From positions 1,550,001 through 1,614,000 of the forward strand of contig OY776497.1 in NCBI GenBank assembly GCA_963675625.1: a stretch of DNA of 64,000 nt. Reading direction: 5' to 3'. The notes beneath the pieces were generated by a model. The model was not told where the DNA came from and ran no database searches. It saw nothing but the letters and a program-made list of their open reading frames with translations. Numbering within the stretch: position 1 is the first letter of the stretch; each line of letters begins with the position of its first letter. Of this stretch, positions 1-9,008 are shown one piece after another. Source of the DNA: F22 sp963675625 (GTDB lineage Bacteria; Bacteroidota; Bacteroidia; Bacteroidales; Bacteroidaceae). The translations under genes were made by a program, and so were the position numbers.

Positions 1-1136
1 TCTATTTTCAAAAGTCGTTTTATTATGCAGATGTAAGTAGAAGTCAACGGGCAATGTGTTCCGCTAAATTGGATTATATTCGTTTTTTAATGAAAAATGA
101 TTCATTACCTAAGGCAAAAAAAATAATGAATACTATACATGTGTCACAAGCAAGAGAATGGTTGTTGTCGTATTATGGTAGAAAAATTCAATATTTATAT
201 TTAACTCAAAAGTATGATTCCTGTGTGTATTATTGCGATTTAATGCAAAAAGATTCAGATCCTGCTGGTCGTCTTGCAGCATATGGATATTCTTATAAAT
301 GTGGTTTAAGAACGAAGAATAATTCAGCAGCTTTAGAAGCCCTCGAACATTACACTGCTCTTTGTGACTCTCTTTTTGATATTCACAAAGTGGAAGATAT
401 CCGTGCGACACGTAATAAATACGATTTTCTTTTAGGTGAAAAAGAAAAAGAAGTTGTTGAAAAGCGATTTGTTTTGACGGTTTCAAGTATCGTGATTGTA
501 GCCCTTTTAGTAGTCTTTATATTATATAGCTTAATCCAGCAACAAAGACTTAGAAATATCAAGCGCCTAGAGATTATGCAAGCCCGTTTGAAGCTAAGAC
601 ATATACAATATGAGAGAAGTACTCAATCACTTCAAGACAAACAACAAGAAGTAGAAGATTTAAAACGACAATTGAATGATATGGTCAATAAAGAATCGTC
701 TAGTGGAGGAGAGTTGACGAAATTGCGTAAAAGATTGGCTGAACTAACTGTGCGATTAAAATCAATTGAGATGACTAGTTCTCAGTTGGAAGAGAAATCG
801 TTTAAAGAATCACCTGCTTATCAAAAAATAGTACATGCGATTACTTTTCAAAAGTATGCCGATCTTACAATAGAAGATTGGACTGCATTTCAAGAAGGGT
901 GTCAAGTTGCTTTCCCGACTTTATATGTTGCAGTGAGTGGATTCAGTTTTAGCATGAAAACTGTTGAATTGAAAATTTGTTACTTGACTAAGTTGGGAAT
1001 TACGCCAACTGAAATCAGTCGTTTGGTCTTTAAGTCTCCATCAGCAGTTTCTAAATGCAAAACACGTATCTATGCTAAGTTGATGAACTGTCATGGACGA
1101 ACTGCGGATTTTGATGAACTTATGCTCTCCTTATAG
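1..1136 (+). CDS. TPR transmembrane regulator with C-terminal LuxR-like HTH (5' truncated)
   Basis: The reading frame is open to the left edge, so the start lies outside the window. Counting from the methionine at 54, residues 1-130 are helical and TPR-like, 139-161 form one hydrophobic membrane segment, 165-250 are a charged coiled coil, and the last ~65 residues look like a LuxR-type helix-turn-helix (ELKICYLTKLGITPTEISRL). This layout is common in Bacteroidales as a membrane-anchored regulator with periplasmic TPRs and a cytoplasmic HTH. The target is unknown. It converges on the next gene across a hairpin. Family assignment rests on architecture, not on a search. Confidence 0.75.
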   Translation, partial: YFQKSFYYADVSRSQRAMCSAKLDYIRFLMKNDSLPKAKKIMNTIHVSQAREWLLSYYGRKIQYLYLTQKYDSCVYYCDLMQKDSDPAGRLAAYGYSYKCGLRTKNNSAALEALEHYTALCDSLFDIHKVEDIRATRNKYDFLLGEKEKEVVEKRFVLTVSSIVIVALLVVFILYSLIQQQRLRNIKRLEIMQARLKLRHIQYERSTQSLQDKQQEVEDLKRQLNDMVNKESSSGGELTKLRKRLAELTVRLKSIEMTSSQLEEKSFKESPAYQKIVHAITFQKYADLTIEDWTAFQEGCQVAFPTLYVAVSGFSFSMKTVELKICYLTKLGITPTEISRLVFKSPSAVSKCKTRIYAKLMNCHGRTADFDELMLSL

Positions 1137-1157
1137 TCTATACCATATATATGAAAA

Positions 1158-1192
1158 CTGCTTTAAGTGTACCGAAGTACATCTTAAAGCAG
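1158..1192. terminator. Hairpin between convergent genes
   Basis: CTGCTTTAAGTGTAC pairs with GTACATCTTAAAGCAG (one bulged A) around a CGAA loop. It lies between two convergent genes. There is no clear U tract, so terminator function is inferred from position and stem strength. Confidence 0.5.
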
Positions 1193-1229
1193 CGAAAATG
1201 CAATACTAAGTGTGGATATGATGTTTTGT

Positions 1230-1709
1230 TTATATCGTTGGTGAATAATCAAACAGAGGCATAAAGTCGTTGACAACTAATGGTAGATGACCATCTCTGT
1301 AAATGATAATCAAGTTGTCTGCTTGTGTAGCGCATACACGATATCGACCAATCTTATAATCTTCATAAATACCAAAATGTCCCCATGCACCATTTGAGCC
1401 AATAATCTGCTTACTGTCTTGTAAACGATCTGGATTGAAATCATCATAGCAGCACCAACGAAGTTTAACTTTGTAGGTTTTGGCTATTGTTCGAATAAAT
1501 AGCATCTGGTTTTTATAAGTGATTTTCCATGGGTGAAAAAAGAAACCAATATTCATTGATAAAATGAGTATTGTAGTGACAACTCGTAATATGATGGTGT
1601 ATACCGGATTTTGTAAATCAAGTAAATATAAAGGAGAGAAACAGACTATAGGAATTATAGTCGTTAATATAGAGTTACAGTTGAATGCACAGTTCATTGA
1701 TTTTGCCAT
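1230..1709 (-). CDS. PH-domain-like membrane protein
   Basis: This is a 159-residue protein with two hydrophobic helices near residues 14-32 and 38-57, followed by a soluble part. The soluble part contains IIGSNGAWGHFGIYEDYKIG and then RYRVCATQADNLIIIY. That pattern matches the bacterial PH-like domain of small Bacteroidales membrane proteins, in which an IGSNG...G block precedes a strand-rich C-terminus. The biochemical role is unknown. A TACCTTTG promoter box lies about 40 bp upstream. It appears monocistronic. Confidence 0.6.
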   Translation of the reverse strand: MAKSMNCAFNCNSILTTIIPIVCFSPLYLLDLQNPVYTIILRVVTTILILSMNIGFFFHPWKITYKNQMLFIRTIAKTYKVKLRWCCYDDFNPDRLQDSKQIIGSNGAWGHFGIYEDYKIGRYRVCATQADNLIIIYRDGHLPLVVNDFMPLFDYSPTI

Positions 1710-1748
1710 AACTGGTTGAATTTTTTAATCATACTTTTTGTTACAATG

Positions 1749-1756
1749 CAAAGGTA
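1749..1756 (-). promoter_or_regulatory. -7 promoter box TACCTTTG
   Basis: The minus strand reads TACCTTTG, matching the Bacteroidetes -7 consensus TAnnTTTG. It sits 40 bp upstream of the PH-like membrane protein gene. Confidence 0.55.
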
Positions 1757-1790
1757 TGACTTTCTAACAATTGTCAGGCAGATTGTAATT

Positions 1791-1855
1791 CGCAAATAAT
1801 TCGCATTTTAAAAATGGGAATTTCTTGCGAAATTTAATACGCAAATAATTCGCAT
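1791..1855. repeat. Two direct copies of CGCAAATAATTCGCAT
   Basis: Identical 16-mers lie at 1791-1806 and 1840-1855, 49 bp apart. A related half site in opposite orientation (TTGCGAAATT, about 1826-1835) lies between them. A regulator binding region upstream of the minus-strand gene is one possible reading. Confidence 0.55.
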
Positions 1856-2037
1856 GATATTTGAAAACGCCTTATTCACAGGCGCTTTTATAAATTGTGA
1901 TCACATGATAGGTAAACTGGATATTTCGAGTGCTTTTGCGTAAGAAGTAATGGTGTGTTTGAATTATGTCTGCTTTTTGTCCTCTTTTTTATGAGAAATT
2001 GTTGAATTGCTAGCTCGTTTATATGGTCTCTTATAAC

Positions 2038-2083
2038 AAAAAAATCCCTGCCATGATATACACAATATACCACGGCAGGGATT
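2038..2083 (-). terminator. Rho-independent terminator of the POT transporter
   Basis: AATCCCTGCC (2043-2052) pairs perfectly with GGCAGGGATT (2074-2083). On the minus strand the stem is followed by a run of seven T (A run at 2038-2044). It lies 20 bp past the transporter stop. Confidence 0.8.
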
Positions 2084-2103
2084 CTTCTTGTTAAGATTAT
2101 TGA

Positions 2104-3690
2104 TTATTCAATACCACCCATCATGTTCTGTAGCTTTTTAGAAAGTAGGAACAAGATTACGGCTGCAGCACCAGCCATGAAGACAAATAACATAAAGAAG
2201 TCATATAGTGTTGCGACTTGGTATCCCATAAATGATTTGACTGCTCCGCCCTCTGGATAATAACTACTCAAAATACCAGCAAACTTATTGGCAGCAGCAG
2301 TGGATAAGAACCATACCCCCATCAGTAAACTGCTGAATCTAACAGGAGATAATTTACTAACCATAGACAATCCGATTGGTGATAAACAGAGTTCTCCCAT
2401 GGTATGTAGTAGATATAAAGCAGTGATCCATAAGATACTGCTCTTTTCACCTGGAGCTATATCTTTTACGCCAAAAGCAATGACTAAATAACCTAGGGCC
2501 AATAAGAATAATCCTAGTGCTTGCTTGGTTGGACTCGAAGGTTCGATTTTCTTTTTACCTAACATAGACCAAATCATGGCAAATACTGGAGCAAGTGTAA
2601 CTACGAATATTGCGTTGAATGATTGGAAGTATGATGCTGGCATTTCCCAGCCCATAACAACTCTGTTGGTTTGTTCCGAAGCAAAGTATGTCAAAGAAGC
2701 ACCTGCTTGTTCAAAGGCTGCCCAGAAGAAAATAACGAAGAATGCTATGATAAATATAACAATAATACGTGTTCTTTCGATTTTACTTAATGACGGATCT
2801 GTCACTACAAATACAGGGACAGCTACAGTACCTGCAAAAATGACAGCGCCAATCCAGTCGGCATTGGCAAATACAGCACCTTCGCCAACGAAGAATGCAA
2901 AGTTGACACTAAACAATAAGAATACAACGATAAAAAGACCAATGCTCATGGCGATTCGTCCCCAAGGTGTGCCCTTTTGAGTTGTTTTAGAGATCTTGTC
3001 TATTGTGTTTTCGTCGGGAGCAGCTAGCTCCTCGGCGGTAGGCGCTAAACCTATTGCAGTTCCATCAGGACGATTTAAATATTTGTTTTTGAAAGCTAGG
3101 AAGATAATCACACTGAATATCATACCAATACCAGCAGATAAAAATCCCCATTTGAAATCTTCTGGATGTCCTGTATCCCCAACAAATCCACACCAAAGTG
3201 GGGCGATAAATGCACCAAGATTGATCCCCATGTAAAAAATAGTAAATGCAGAGTCTTTCCGCGAATCTGTAGGAGAATATAAATCACCTACCATGGATGA
3301 AATATTTGGTTTAAAAAAGCCGTTCCCTAAAATCAAGAAACCAAGTCCAATCATCATCATCATCATCGAAAACCCTTTATTTTCGGTGTGTGAATATGAA
3401 GCACTGAAGAACATTAAAAATTGACCAAGTGCCATAAGCAGTCCCCCTGTAAGGATACTACGTCTATTTCCCCAATAGCGATCGGCAATATACCCCCCCA
3501 ATAAGGGTGTTAGGTAGACAAGTCCTTGATAACTACCATATATCTGTGCAGCGTAAGCTTTGTCTAATAAAAGTGCTTGGATGAGGTAAAGCGTGAAGAT
3601 ACTACGCATACCATAATAACTAAAGCGTTCCCACATTTCTGTGGCGAACAATAAGTAAAGCCCCTTGGGGTGTCTTTTTATTGTACTCAT
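2104..3690 (-). CDS. POT/PTR2 family proton-coupled oligopeptide transporter
   Basis: This 528-residue multi-helix inner-membrane protein carries the POT signature ExxERFxYYG at residues 18-27 (E18, E21, R22). The signature is followed by a GGYIADRYWGNRR loop and a GNGFFKPNISSMVG segment typical of POT carriers. Family members import di- and tripeptides with protons, which fits an asaccharolytic or proteolytic side to the metabolism. Substrate range cannot be read from sequence. It is a single-gene unit with its own promoter (TACTTTTG, 3751-3758) and a strong terminator. Confidence 0.92.
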   Translation of the reverse strand: MSTIKRHPKGLYLLFATEMWERFSYYGMRSIFTLYLIQALLLDKAYAAQIYGSYQGLVYLTPLLGGYIADRYWGNRRSILTGGLLMALGQFLMFFSASYSHTENKGFSMMMMMIGLGFLILGNGFFKPNISSMVGDLYSPTDSRKDSAFTIFYMGINLGAFIAPLWCGFVGDTGHPEDFKWGFLSAGIGMIFSVIIFLAFKNKYLNRPDGTAIGLAPTAEELAAPDENTIDKISKTTQKGTPWGRIAMSIGLFIVVFLLFSVNFAFFVGEGAVFANADWIGAVIFAGTVAVPVFVVTDPSLSKIERTRIIVIFIIAFFVIFFWAAFEQAGASLTYFASEQTNRVVMGWEMPASYFQSFNAIFVVTLAPVFAMIWSMLGKKKIEPSSPTKQALGLFLLALGYLVIAFGVKDIAPGEKSSILWITALYLLHTMGELCLSPIGLSMVSKLSPVRFSSLLMGVWFLSTAAANKFAGILSSYYPEGGAVKSFMGYQVATLYDFFMLFVFMAGAAAVILFLLSKKLQNMMGGIE

Positions 3691-3750
3691 TGTGTAAGTG
3701 GTTGTTGGTTAATTACTATCTTTTTATTTTCTATATACCTAATGATTTTG

Positions 3751-3781
3751 CAAAAGTACGTTTTTTTGATCAATAAACAAA
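3751..3781 (-). promoter_or_regulatory. Promoter of the POT transporter gene
   Basis: On the minus strand, TTTG (3778-3781) and TACTTTTG (3751-3758) are separated by 19 bp, close to the Bacteroidetes -33/-7 arrangement. The start codon is about 60 bp downstream. Confidence 0.65.
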
Positions 3782-3908
3782 CAAAAGGATAGGCCTGACT
3801 ACATATATATAGAATTAATACACTTTTTTTAATTTCTCTACCGTGTATTTTTCCTTCCCTTTCTTATTATTTATAACTCATAGTCGCTATGTCCTAGCAG
3901 AAAAACCT

Positions 3909-3916
3909 TATCTTTG
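3909..3916 (+). promoter_or_regulatory. -7 promoter box TATCTTTG upstream of metG
   Basis: TATCTTTGC matches the Bacteroidetes -7 box and lies 37 bp before the metG start. No clear TTTG -33 element is present. It may drive the whole run through 12168. Confidence 0.6.
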
Positions 3917-3953
3917 CAGGAAATAAAAACAAATAAAATATAAAGATAGAAAT

Positions 3954-5993
3954 ATGGAAAAGCAATTTAAGCGCACCACCGTGACGTCGGCTCTGCCTTA
4001 TGCCAACGGTCCAGTACATATTGGTCACCTAGCTGGTGTGTATGTTCCCGCAGATATTTATGTACGTTATCTACGTTTGAAAGGAGAGGATGTACTATTT
4101 ATAGGTGGATCAGATGAACATGGGGTACCTATTACTATCCGTGCAAAGAAGGAAGGAATTACTCCCCAAGATGTAGTTGATCGTTATCATGGTATTATCA
4201 AGAAAGCTTTTTCAGATTTTGGTATTAGTTTCGATATCTATAGTCGCACTACTTCAGAGACGCATAAAAAATTAGCATCTGACTTTTTCAGGACTCTTTA
4301 TGACAAGGGAGAGTTTGTAGAACAGACTTCAGAACAGTATTACGATGAGGAAGCTAAGCAATTCTTGGCCGACCGATATATTACAGGTGAGTGTCCTCAT
4401 TGTCATAATGAAAATGCTTATGGGGATCAATGTGAAAGTTGTGGTACTTCCTTGAATGCGACAGATTTGATCAACCCCAAGAGTGCTATTAGCGGAAGTA
4501 AACCCGTCATGAAGGAAACAAAGCACTGGTATCTTCCTTTAGATAAGCACGAATCATGGTTACGTCAATGGATCTTAGAAGATCACAAAGAGTGGCGTCC
4601 TAATGTATATGGTCAATGTAAGAGTTGGTTGGATATGGGATTGCACCCAAGAGCGGTTAGCCGTGACTTGAACTGGGGCGTACCTGTTCCAGTAGAAGGT
4701 GCAGAAGGTAAAGTGCTATATGTTTGGTTTGATGCTCCTATTGGGTATATAAGCAATACCAAAGAATTACTTCCAGATACATGGGAAAGATGGTGGAAGG
4801 ATGAAGACACCCGTCTAGTACATTTTATTGGAAAGGATAATATTGTGTTTCACTGTATTGTTTTTCCAGCGATGTTGAAAGCGGAAGGTAGCTATATCCT
4901 TCCAGATAATGTGCCTAGCAATGAGTTCTTAAATCTTGAAGGAGATAAAATCTCTACATCTAGAAACTGGGCAGTATGGTTGCATGAATACTTGGAAGAT
5001 TTCCCAGGTAAGCAAGATGTGCTTCGTTATGTGTTGACTGCTAATGCACCAGAAACAAAAGACAATGATTTTACTTGGAAAGATTTTCAAGCACGTAATA
5101 ATAATGAGTTGGTAGCAGTGTATGGCAATTTCGTGAACCGTGCGCTTGTATTGACCAATAAATATTTTGATGGTGTCATACCTGCCATGGGAGAGTTGAC
5201 TGATTATGACCAGCAAACTATACAAGAATTTGCCGATGTGAAGCAAGAAGTTGAACGCTTGTTGAATATCTTTAAATTCCGCGATGCGCAGAAAGAAGCG
5301 ATGAATTTGGCTCGTATTGGTAATAAGTACTTGGCAGATACAGAACCATGGAAACTTGCTAAGACAGATATGTCCCGCGTTGAAACGATTATGCATATTA
5401 GTTTGCAGTTGGTAGCCAATCTAGCCATTGCCTTTGAGCCTTTCTTGCCTTTTAGTAGTCAAACACTTCGTGAGATGATCAATATGGAGTCTTTCAATTG
5501 GGCAGATCTTGGTCGTACCGACTTACTTCCTGCTGGACATAAGATCAATAAGCCATCTCTATTGTTTGAAAAGATTGATGATGAGACTATTGAAGCACAA
5601 GTTCAGAAGTTATTGGACACTAAGCGTGCCAATGAAGAGGCCAATTACCGTGCAAAAGAAATCCGTTCTAATATCGAATTTGATGATTTCATGAAACTGG
5701 ATGTGCGTGTCGGTACAGTACTTGAATGTAATAAAGTACCTAAGGCCAATAAGTTGCTTCAATTTTTAATTGACGATGGCTTAGAAAAACGTACTATTGT
5801 GTCGGGTATTGCACAACATTACAAGCCTGAAGAATTGGTTGGTAAACAAGTTTGTTTCGTGGCCAATTTAGCTCCACGTGAATTAAAGGGAGTGGTTAGT
5901 GAAGGTATGATCTTGTCTGCTGAAAATGCAGATGGAAGTCTAGCTGTAATAACTCCAGATCGTGAAGTGAAACCTGGCAGTGAAGTAAAATAA
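3954..5993 (+). CDS. metG: Methionine-tRNA ligase
   Basis: This is a class I aminoacyl-tRNA synthetase that charges tRNA-Met in the cytoplasm. The HIGH motif is at residues 22-25 after YANGP. A zinc knuckle CPHCHNENAYGDQCESCG lies near residues 145-162, and the KMSKS-type loop reads KISTSRN near residue 332. The last ~110 residues (from DFMKLDVRVGTV) are the EMAP-II-like tRNA-binding OB fold. The length of 679 residues is usual for the long bacterial form. It heads a forward run of closely spaced genes, 6 bp before the DUF3783 gene. Confidence 0.97.
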   Translation: MEKQFKRTTVTSALPYANGPVHIGHLAGVYVPADIYVRYLRLKGEDVLFIGGSDEHGVPITIRAKKEGITPQDVVDRYHGIIKKAFSDFGISFDIYSRTTSETHKKLASDFFRTLYDKGEFVEQTSEQYYDEEAKQFLADRYITGECPHCHNENAYGDQCESCGTSLNATDLINPKSAISGSKPVMKETKHWYLPLDKHESWLRQWILEDHKEWRPNVYGQCKSWLDMGLHPRAVSRDLNWGVPVPVEGAEGKVLYVWFDAPIGYISNTKELLPDTWERWWKDEDTRLVHFIGKDNIVFHCIVFPAMLKAEGSYILPDNVPSNEFLNLEGDKISTSRNWAVWLHEYLEDFPGKQDVLRYVLTANAPETKDNDFTWKDFQARNNNELVAVYGNFVNRALVLTNKYFDGVIPAMGELTDYDQQTIQEFADVKQEVERLLNIFKFRDAQKEAMNLARIGNKYLADTEPWKLAKTDMSRVETIMHISLQLVANLAIAFEPFLPFSSQTLREMINMESFNWADLGRTDLLPAGHKINKPSLLFEKIDDETIEAQVQKLLDTKRANEEANYRAKEIRSNIEFDDFMKLDVRVGTVLECNKVPKANKLLQFLIDDGLEKRTIVSGIAQHYKPEELVGKQVCFVANLAPRELKGVVSEGMILSAENADGSLAVITPDREVKPGSEVK

Positions 5994-5999
5994 AGTGAT

Positions 6000-6374
6000 A
6001 TGAAAAAACAAATCTTGCTTTTTAATATACCTAGTCAACACAAAGCCGCCATTGAGCAGCTTTGTGGAACTTTGGACATACAGGCCAAAGAAATCGGTTT
6101 ACAAGATTATGGTACCCCAATGGGACGTTTATGTGGTATAAAAGACGTGATGCTTCCACCGCCTACTGTTCCTGTTGTACCTTTTGCGGATCCTATGTTA
6201 TTCTTTGTCGATTTCGATGATCAAGCACTACGTAGCTTCTTAAGCAAGTACAATGGTGCTGGTATTCCTAAGGTAAACCTAAAAGCAGGATTAACCCCTT
6301 ATAATGTAGCTTGGACACCTATGGCTTTACATAAAGAATTGAGTGACGAACATCAGCAGATGGCAGGTACTTAG
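6000..6374 (+). CDS. DUF3783 family protein
   Basis: This small 124-residue protein has no signal peptide or membrane segment. Its central PFADPMLFFVDFDDQ and the later AGIPKVNLKAGLTPYNVAWT block are characteristic of the uncharacterised DUF3783 family. Function is unknown. It starts 6 bp after the metG stop and ends about 20 bp before the flippase start, so it is probably cotranscribed with both. Confidence 0.8.
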   Translation: MKKQILLFNIPSQHKAAIEQLCGTLDIQAKEIGLQDYGTPMGRLCGIKDVMLPPPTVPVVPFADPMLFFVDFDDQALRSFLSKYNGAGIPKVNLKAGLTPYNVAWTPMALHKELSDEHQQMAGT

Positions 6375-6395
6375 TAAGATTCTAGAAGTTTGTCT

Positions 6396-7868
6396 ATGGG
6401 AGAAGAGACATTGAAACAAAAAACGGCCAAAGGCTTGTTTTGGGGAGGATTGAACAACGGAATTCAATTGCTCCTCAATCTAGCCTTTGGCATTTTTTTG
6501 GCCCGTATCTTAAATAAGAGTGATTATGGGATGGTAGGTATGCTGACCGTTTTCACCCTTTTGGCCAGTGTGCTTCAAGATAGTGGGTTTGGCATGGCTC
6601 TTATTAATAGACGCCACATTGAACATAAAGACTATAATGCCGTTTTTTGGTTCTCTACTTTCATGGGGGTAGGGTTATATGTATTCCTTTTTTTCTGTGC
6701 CCCATTGATAGCTGATTTTTATCGCACTCCCTCATTAGTACCTTTAGCACGTGTTGTCTTTTTAGGCTTTGTTATTTCTAGTACGGGGATAGCTCATGGG
6801 GCCATGCTGACTAAAAAATTACTAGTTAAACAACGTAGTTTATGTCAGCTTATAGCTTTACTGTTTTCTGGAATAGTTGGTATAACTGTGGCTCTATCTG
6901 GTGGAGGATACTGGGGATTAGTTGCTCAAAACATTAGCTATATCCTTGTCTCAACAATAGGTTTCTGGGTATCATCAAAGTGGCGACCTACTTTTTCTTG
7001 GGATTTTCAACCGTTAAAAGAAATGCTAGGTTTTAGCAGTAAGTTGCTTGTCACAAATTTGTTCTTACAGTTCAACAATAATTTGTTGCAAGTGCTTTTA
7101 GGTCGTTTCTTCACCACAAAAGATGTTGGAGTCTATAGCCAAGCAACGAAATGGAATACGATGGGTGTCAATATGATTGCTGCCATGGTACAAGGAGTAG
7201 CACAACCAGTTTTGAAAGAAGTGGACAAAGATAGTGCTCGTCAACTTCGTGTCTTTCGTAAAATGCTCCGTTTTGTCTCCTTTGTCTCCTTTCCTTTACT
7301 TTTTGGTTTGTCTGTGACAGCTCATGAAGTGATCGTACTTCTGCTGACGGATAAATGGGCTTCAAGTGCCTTATTATTGAATCGATTAGCCATTATGGGA
7401 GCTTTTATTCCTATTATCAACTTGTACACCTACTTGTTGATAAGTCGTGGACGCTCTGGAATCTATATGGGATGCACAATAGCTCTAGGGACCGTGCAAA
7501 TTATATCCATGCTTTTAGTTTACCCTTATGGAATATCCACTATGGTGACCGTGTATTGTACTATTCATATCCTGTGGCTACTTGTATGGCATGTTTTTGT
7601 CCAAAGACAAATAGCTCTTTCCTTCTGGATGATGATTCAAGATATTGCCCCATTTGCTGGCCTCGCTTTAGTGAGTGTGGGCTCAGGCGTACTTATGAGT
7701 ATATGGCTGACACCTTATGTGCATTTTATGCCGTTAGTTGTGAGTTTGGCTATTAAGGTGCTTGTTGCTGCCACATTATATATAGGTGTCTTGTATCTCC
7801 TTAAAGTACGTGTGTTGATGGAATCTTTGAGTCATCTATTAGGGAAACAGACTAAAAATGAAAGATAG
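6396..7868 (+). CDS. Polysaccharide flippase, Wzx/MOP superfamily
   Basis: This roughly 490-residue, very hydrophobic protein has about 12-14 predicted membrane helices. It begins with TAKGLFWGGLNNGIQLLLNL and FGIFLARILNKSDYG, the N-terminal pattern of polysaccharide-synthesis/export flippases (WzxC-like). Such proteins move lipid-linked sugars across the inner membrane. I chose ATG at 6396; a TTG at 6390 adds two residues and cannot be excluded. Four glycosyltransferases follow with little or no spacing, which supports a role in surface glycan assembly. No polymerase (Wzy) is visible. Confidence 0.88.
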   Translation: MGEETLKQKTAKGLFWGGLNNGIQLLLNLAFGIFLARILNKSDYGMVGMLTVFTLLASVLQDSGFGMALINRRHIEHKDYNAVFWFSTFMGVGLYVFLFFCAPLIADFYRTPSLVPLARVVFLGFVISSTGIAHGAMLTKKLLVKQRSLCQLIALLFSGIVGITVALSGGGYWGLVAQNISYILVSTIGFWVSSKWRPTFSWDFQPLKEMLGFSSKLLVTNLFLQFNNNLLQVLLGRFFTTKDVGVYSQATKWNTMGVNMIAAMVQGVAQPVLKEVDKDSARQLRVFRKMLRFVSFVSFPLLFGLSVTAHEVIVLLLTDKWASSALLLNRLAIMGAFIPIINLYTYLLISRGRSGIYMGCTIALGTVQIISMLLVYPYGISTMVTVYCTIHILWLLVWHVFVQRQIALSFWMMIQDIAPFAGLALVSVGSGVLMSIWLTPYVHFMPLVVSLAIKVLVAATLYIGVLYLLKVRVLMESLSHLLGKQTKNER

Positions 7869-9003
7869 TATGAAGCGAATCTTGATATTTCATCCTGCAT
7901 TGGCCCCATACCGCATCGATTTTTTCAATAGAATAGATGCTGCCAGTCATGCTACGTTTTATTTTACGCGTCAGCAGATGATCGAACAGCGTTTTGATGA
8001 TGATGCCTTGCGTGCTCAGACGACTTTTGAAAGTCATTTCTTTGACAAAATATATCGTGTGGGTGCCAAAGAATATGCTTGTGGATATGGTCGTGCTATA
8101 CGTGATGTTAATCCAGACATACTAATAGGTTCCGAGTTATCAATGACGACATGGCGCCCATTATTGCATAAAATATGGCGCAAGCTCACTGCGTGGATTA
8201 CGGGAAAGCATGTTCCACAAGTTTGGACTATGATAGATGATAGTCTGCATATGGCCAAACGTTGGCAGGGCGGGGCACGTTGGCAGAGAAAGCTTCTTTT
8301 ACCTTTATTGGATGGCGTGATCGTTGTCAATCAAGAAGTGGCCGATTACTATGCATCCACCTATGCTTTACGACATAGCCCAGTAGTGATGCCCATTATA
8401 CAGGAAGACAGACGTTTTAGAAGCAAACTAGCACAAGCCATTCCAATAGCCAATACGTACCTGAGTGAATATTCATTGCAAAATACTCGTTGTCTTCTTT
8501 TTGTAGGTAGACTAGTTCCTTTGAAAGGGGTAGACCGACTTATAGCAGCCTTTTGTGCGAGCAAGCCTACTGAACAAGATCGCTTGATTATAGTTGGCGA
8601 AGGAGAATCGGAAGAAACACTTAAGAAGCAAGCGTCAGCGACACCTTATGCTCACCAAATTTTATTTGTTGGACGTTACGAAGACCTATCCTTGCTTGCA
8701 TGGTATCTAATCGGACAGACTTTTGCGTTATGTAGTGAATCTGAAGCTTTTGGTGCCGTAGTCAACGAAGCTTTGCTTGCTGGTATGCCTGTATTGTGTA
8801 CCGATGTAGCAGGAGCTGCTTCAATGCTTGGATCTGCAGAAGGAGCGACTTTTCCTTATATGGATACAGCTCGACTAGCTGAACTGATCCAAGAATATCT
8901 ATATACCCAAACTCCTGTGGGCGACCAAGTCGTATTGCGTCCTTCGTTGATGCCCATAAGTTTCGATAAGTGTATGAACCAAGTGTTAGACGCCTTATTA
9001 TAA
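7858..9003 (+). CDS. Glycosyltransferase family 4 (GT-B fold)
   Basis: This 381-residue cytoplasmic protein has an N-terminal acceptor domain starting RILIFHPALAPYRIDFF. Its C-terminal donor domain contains LLFVGRLVPLKGVDRLIAAF, a typical GT4 signature, and a SESEAFGAVVNEALLAG segment holding the E-x7-E motif. It overlaps the flippase gene by 11 bp, suggesting translational coupling. It would transfer a nucleotide-activated hexose to the growing glycan; donor and linkage are unknown. Confidence 0.88.
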   Translation: MKDSMKRILIFHPALAPYRIDFFNRIDAASHATFYFTRQQMIEQRFDDDALRAQTTFESHFFDKIYRVGAKEYACGYGRAIRDVNPDILIGSELSMTTWRPLLHKIWRKLTAWITGKHVPQVWTMIDDSLHMAKRWQGGARWQRKLLLPLLDGVIVVNQEVADYYASTYALRHSPVVMPIIQEDRRFRSKLAQAIPIANTYLSEYSLQNTRCLLFVGRLVPLKGVDRLIAAFCASKPTEQDRLIIVGEGESEETLKKQASATPYAHQILFVGRYEDLSLLAWYLIGQTFALCSESEAFGAVVNEALLAGMPVLCTDVAGAASMLGSAEGATFPYMDTARLAELIQEYLYTQTPVGDQVVLRPSLMPISFDKCMNQVLDALL

Positions 9004-9008
9004 AGCCT

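Larger units (their letters stand above)
1710..2103. other. Intergenic region, 394 bp
   Basis: No credible gene is seen. The stretch holds the promoter box of the PH-like gene, two copies of CGCAAATAATTCGCAT, and the terminator of the peptide transporter. A 61-codon minus-strand frame at 1888-2073 overlaps the terminator stem and resembles no protein. Confidence 0.6.

Noticed and set aside
1861..1890. Terminator-like pair CGCC/GGCG
   Set aside because: The stem is only four base pairs with a mismatch before the flanking A/T pairs, too weak to support.
1888..2073. 61-codon minus-strand open frame
   Set aside because: It overlaps the stem of the peptide transporter terminator, has no promoter or family resemblance, and its composition looks like translated AT-rich spacer.
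2525..2980. 151-codon plus-strand frame within the POT transporter
   Set aside because: It is fully antisense to a clear transporter gene and reads as the complement of hydrophobic helices.
3691..3953. SAM or T-box riboswitch upstream of metG
   Set aside because: The predicted leader from the promoter box is only about 35 nt, too short for either, and no conserved core is seen.
8970..9008. Earlier start of the GT2 gene inside the GT4 gene
   Set aside because: The extra residues are the out-of-frame end of the previous gene and the ATG at 9009 gives the normal GT2 N-terminus.
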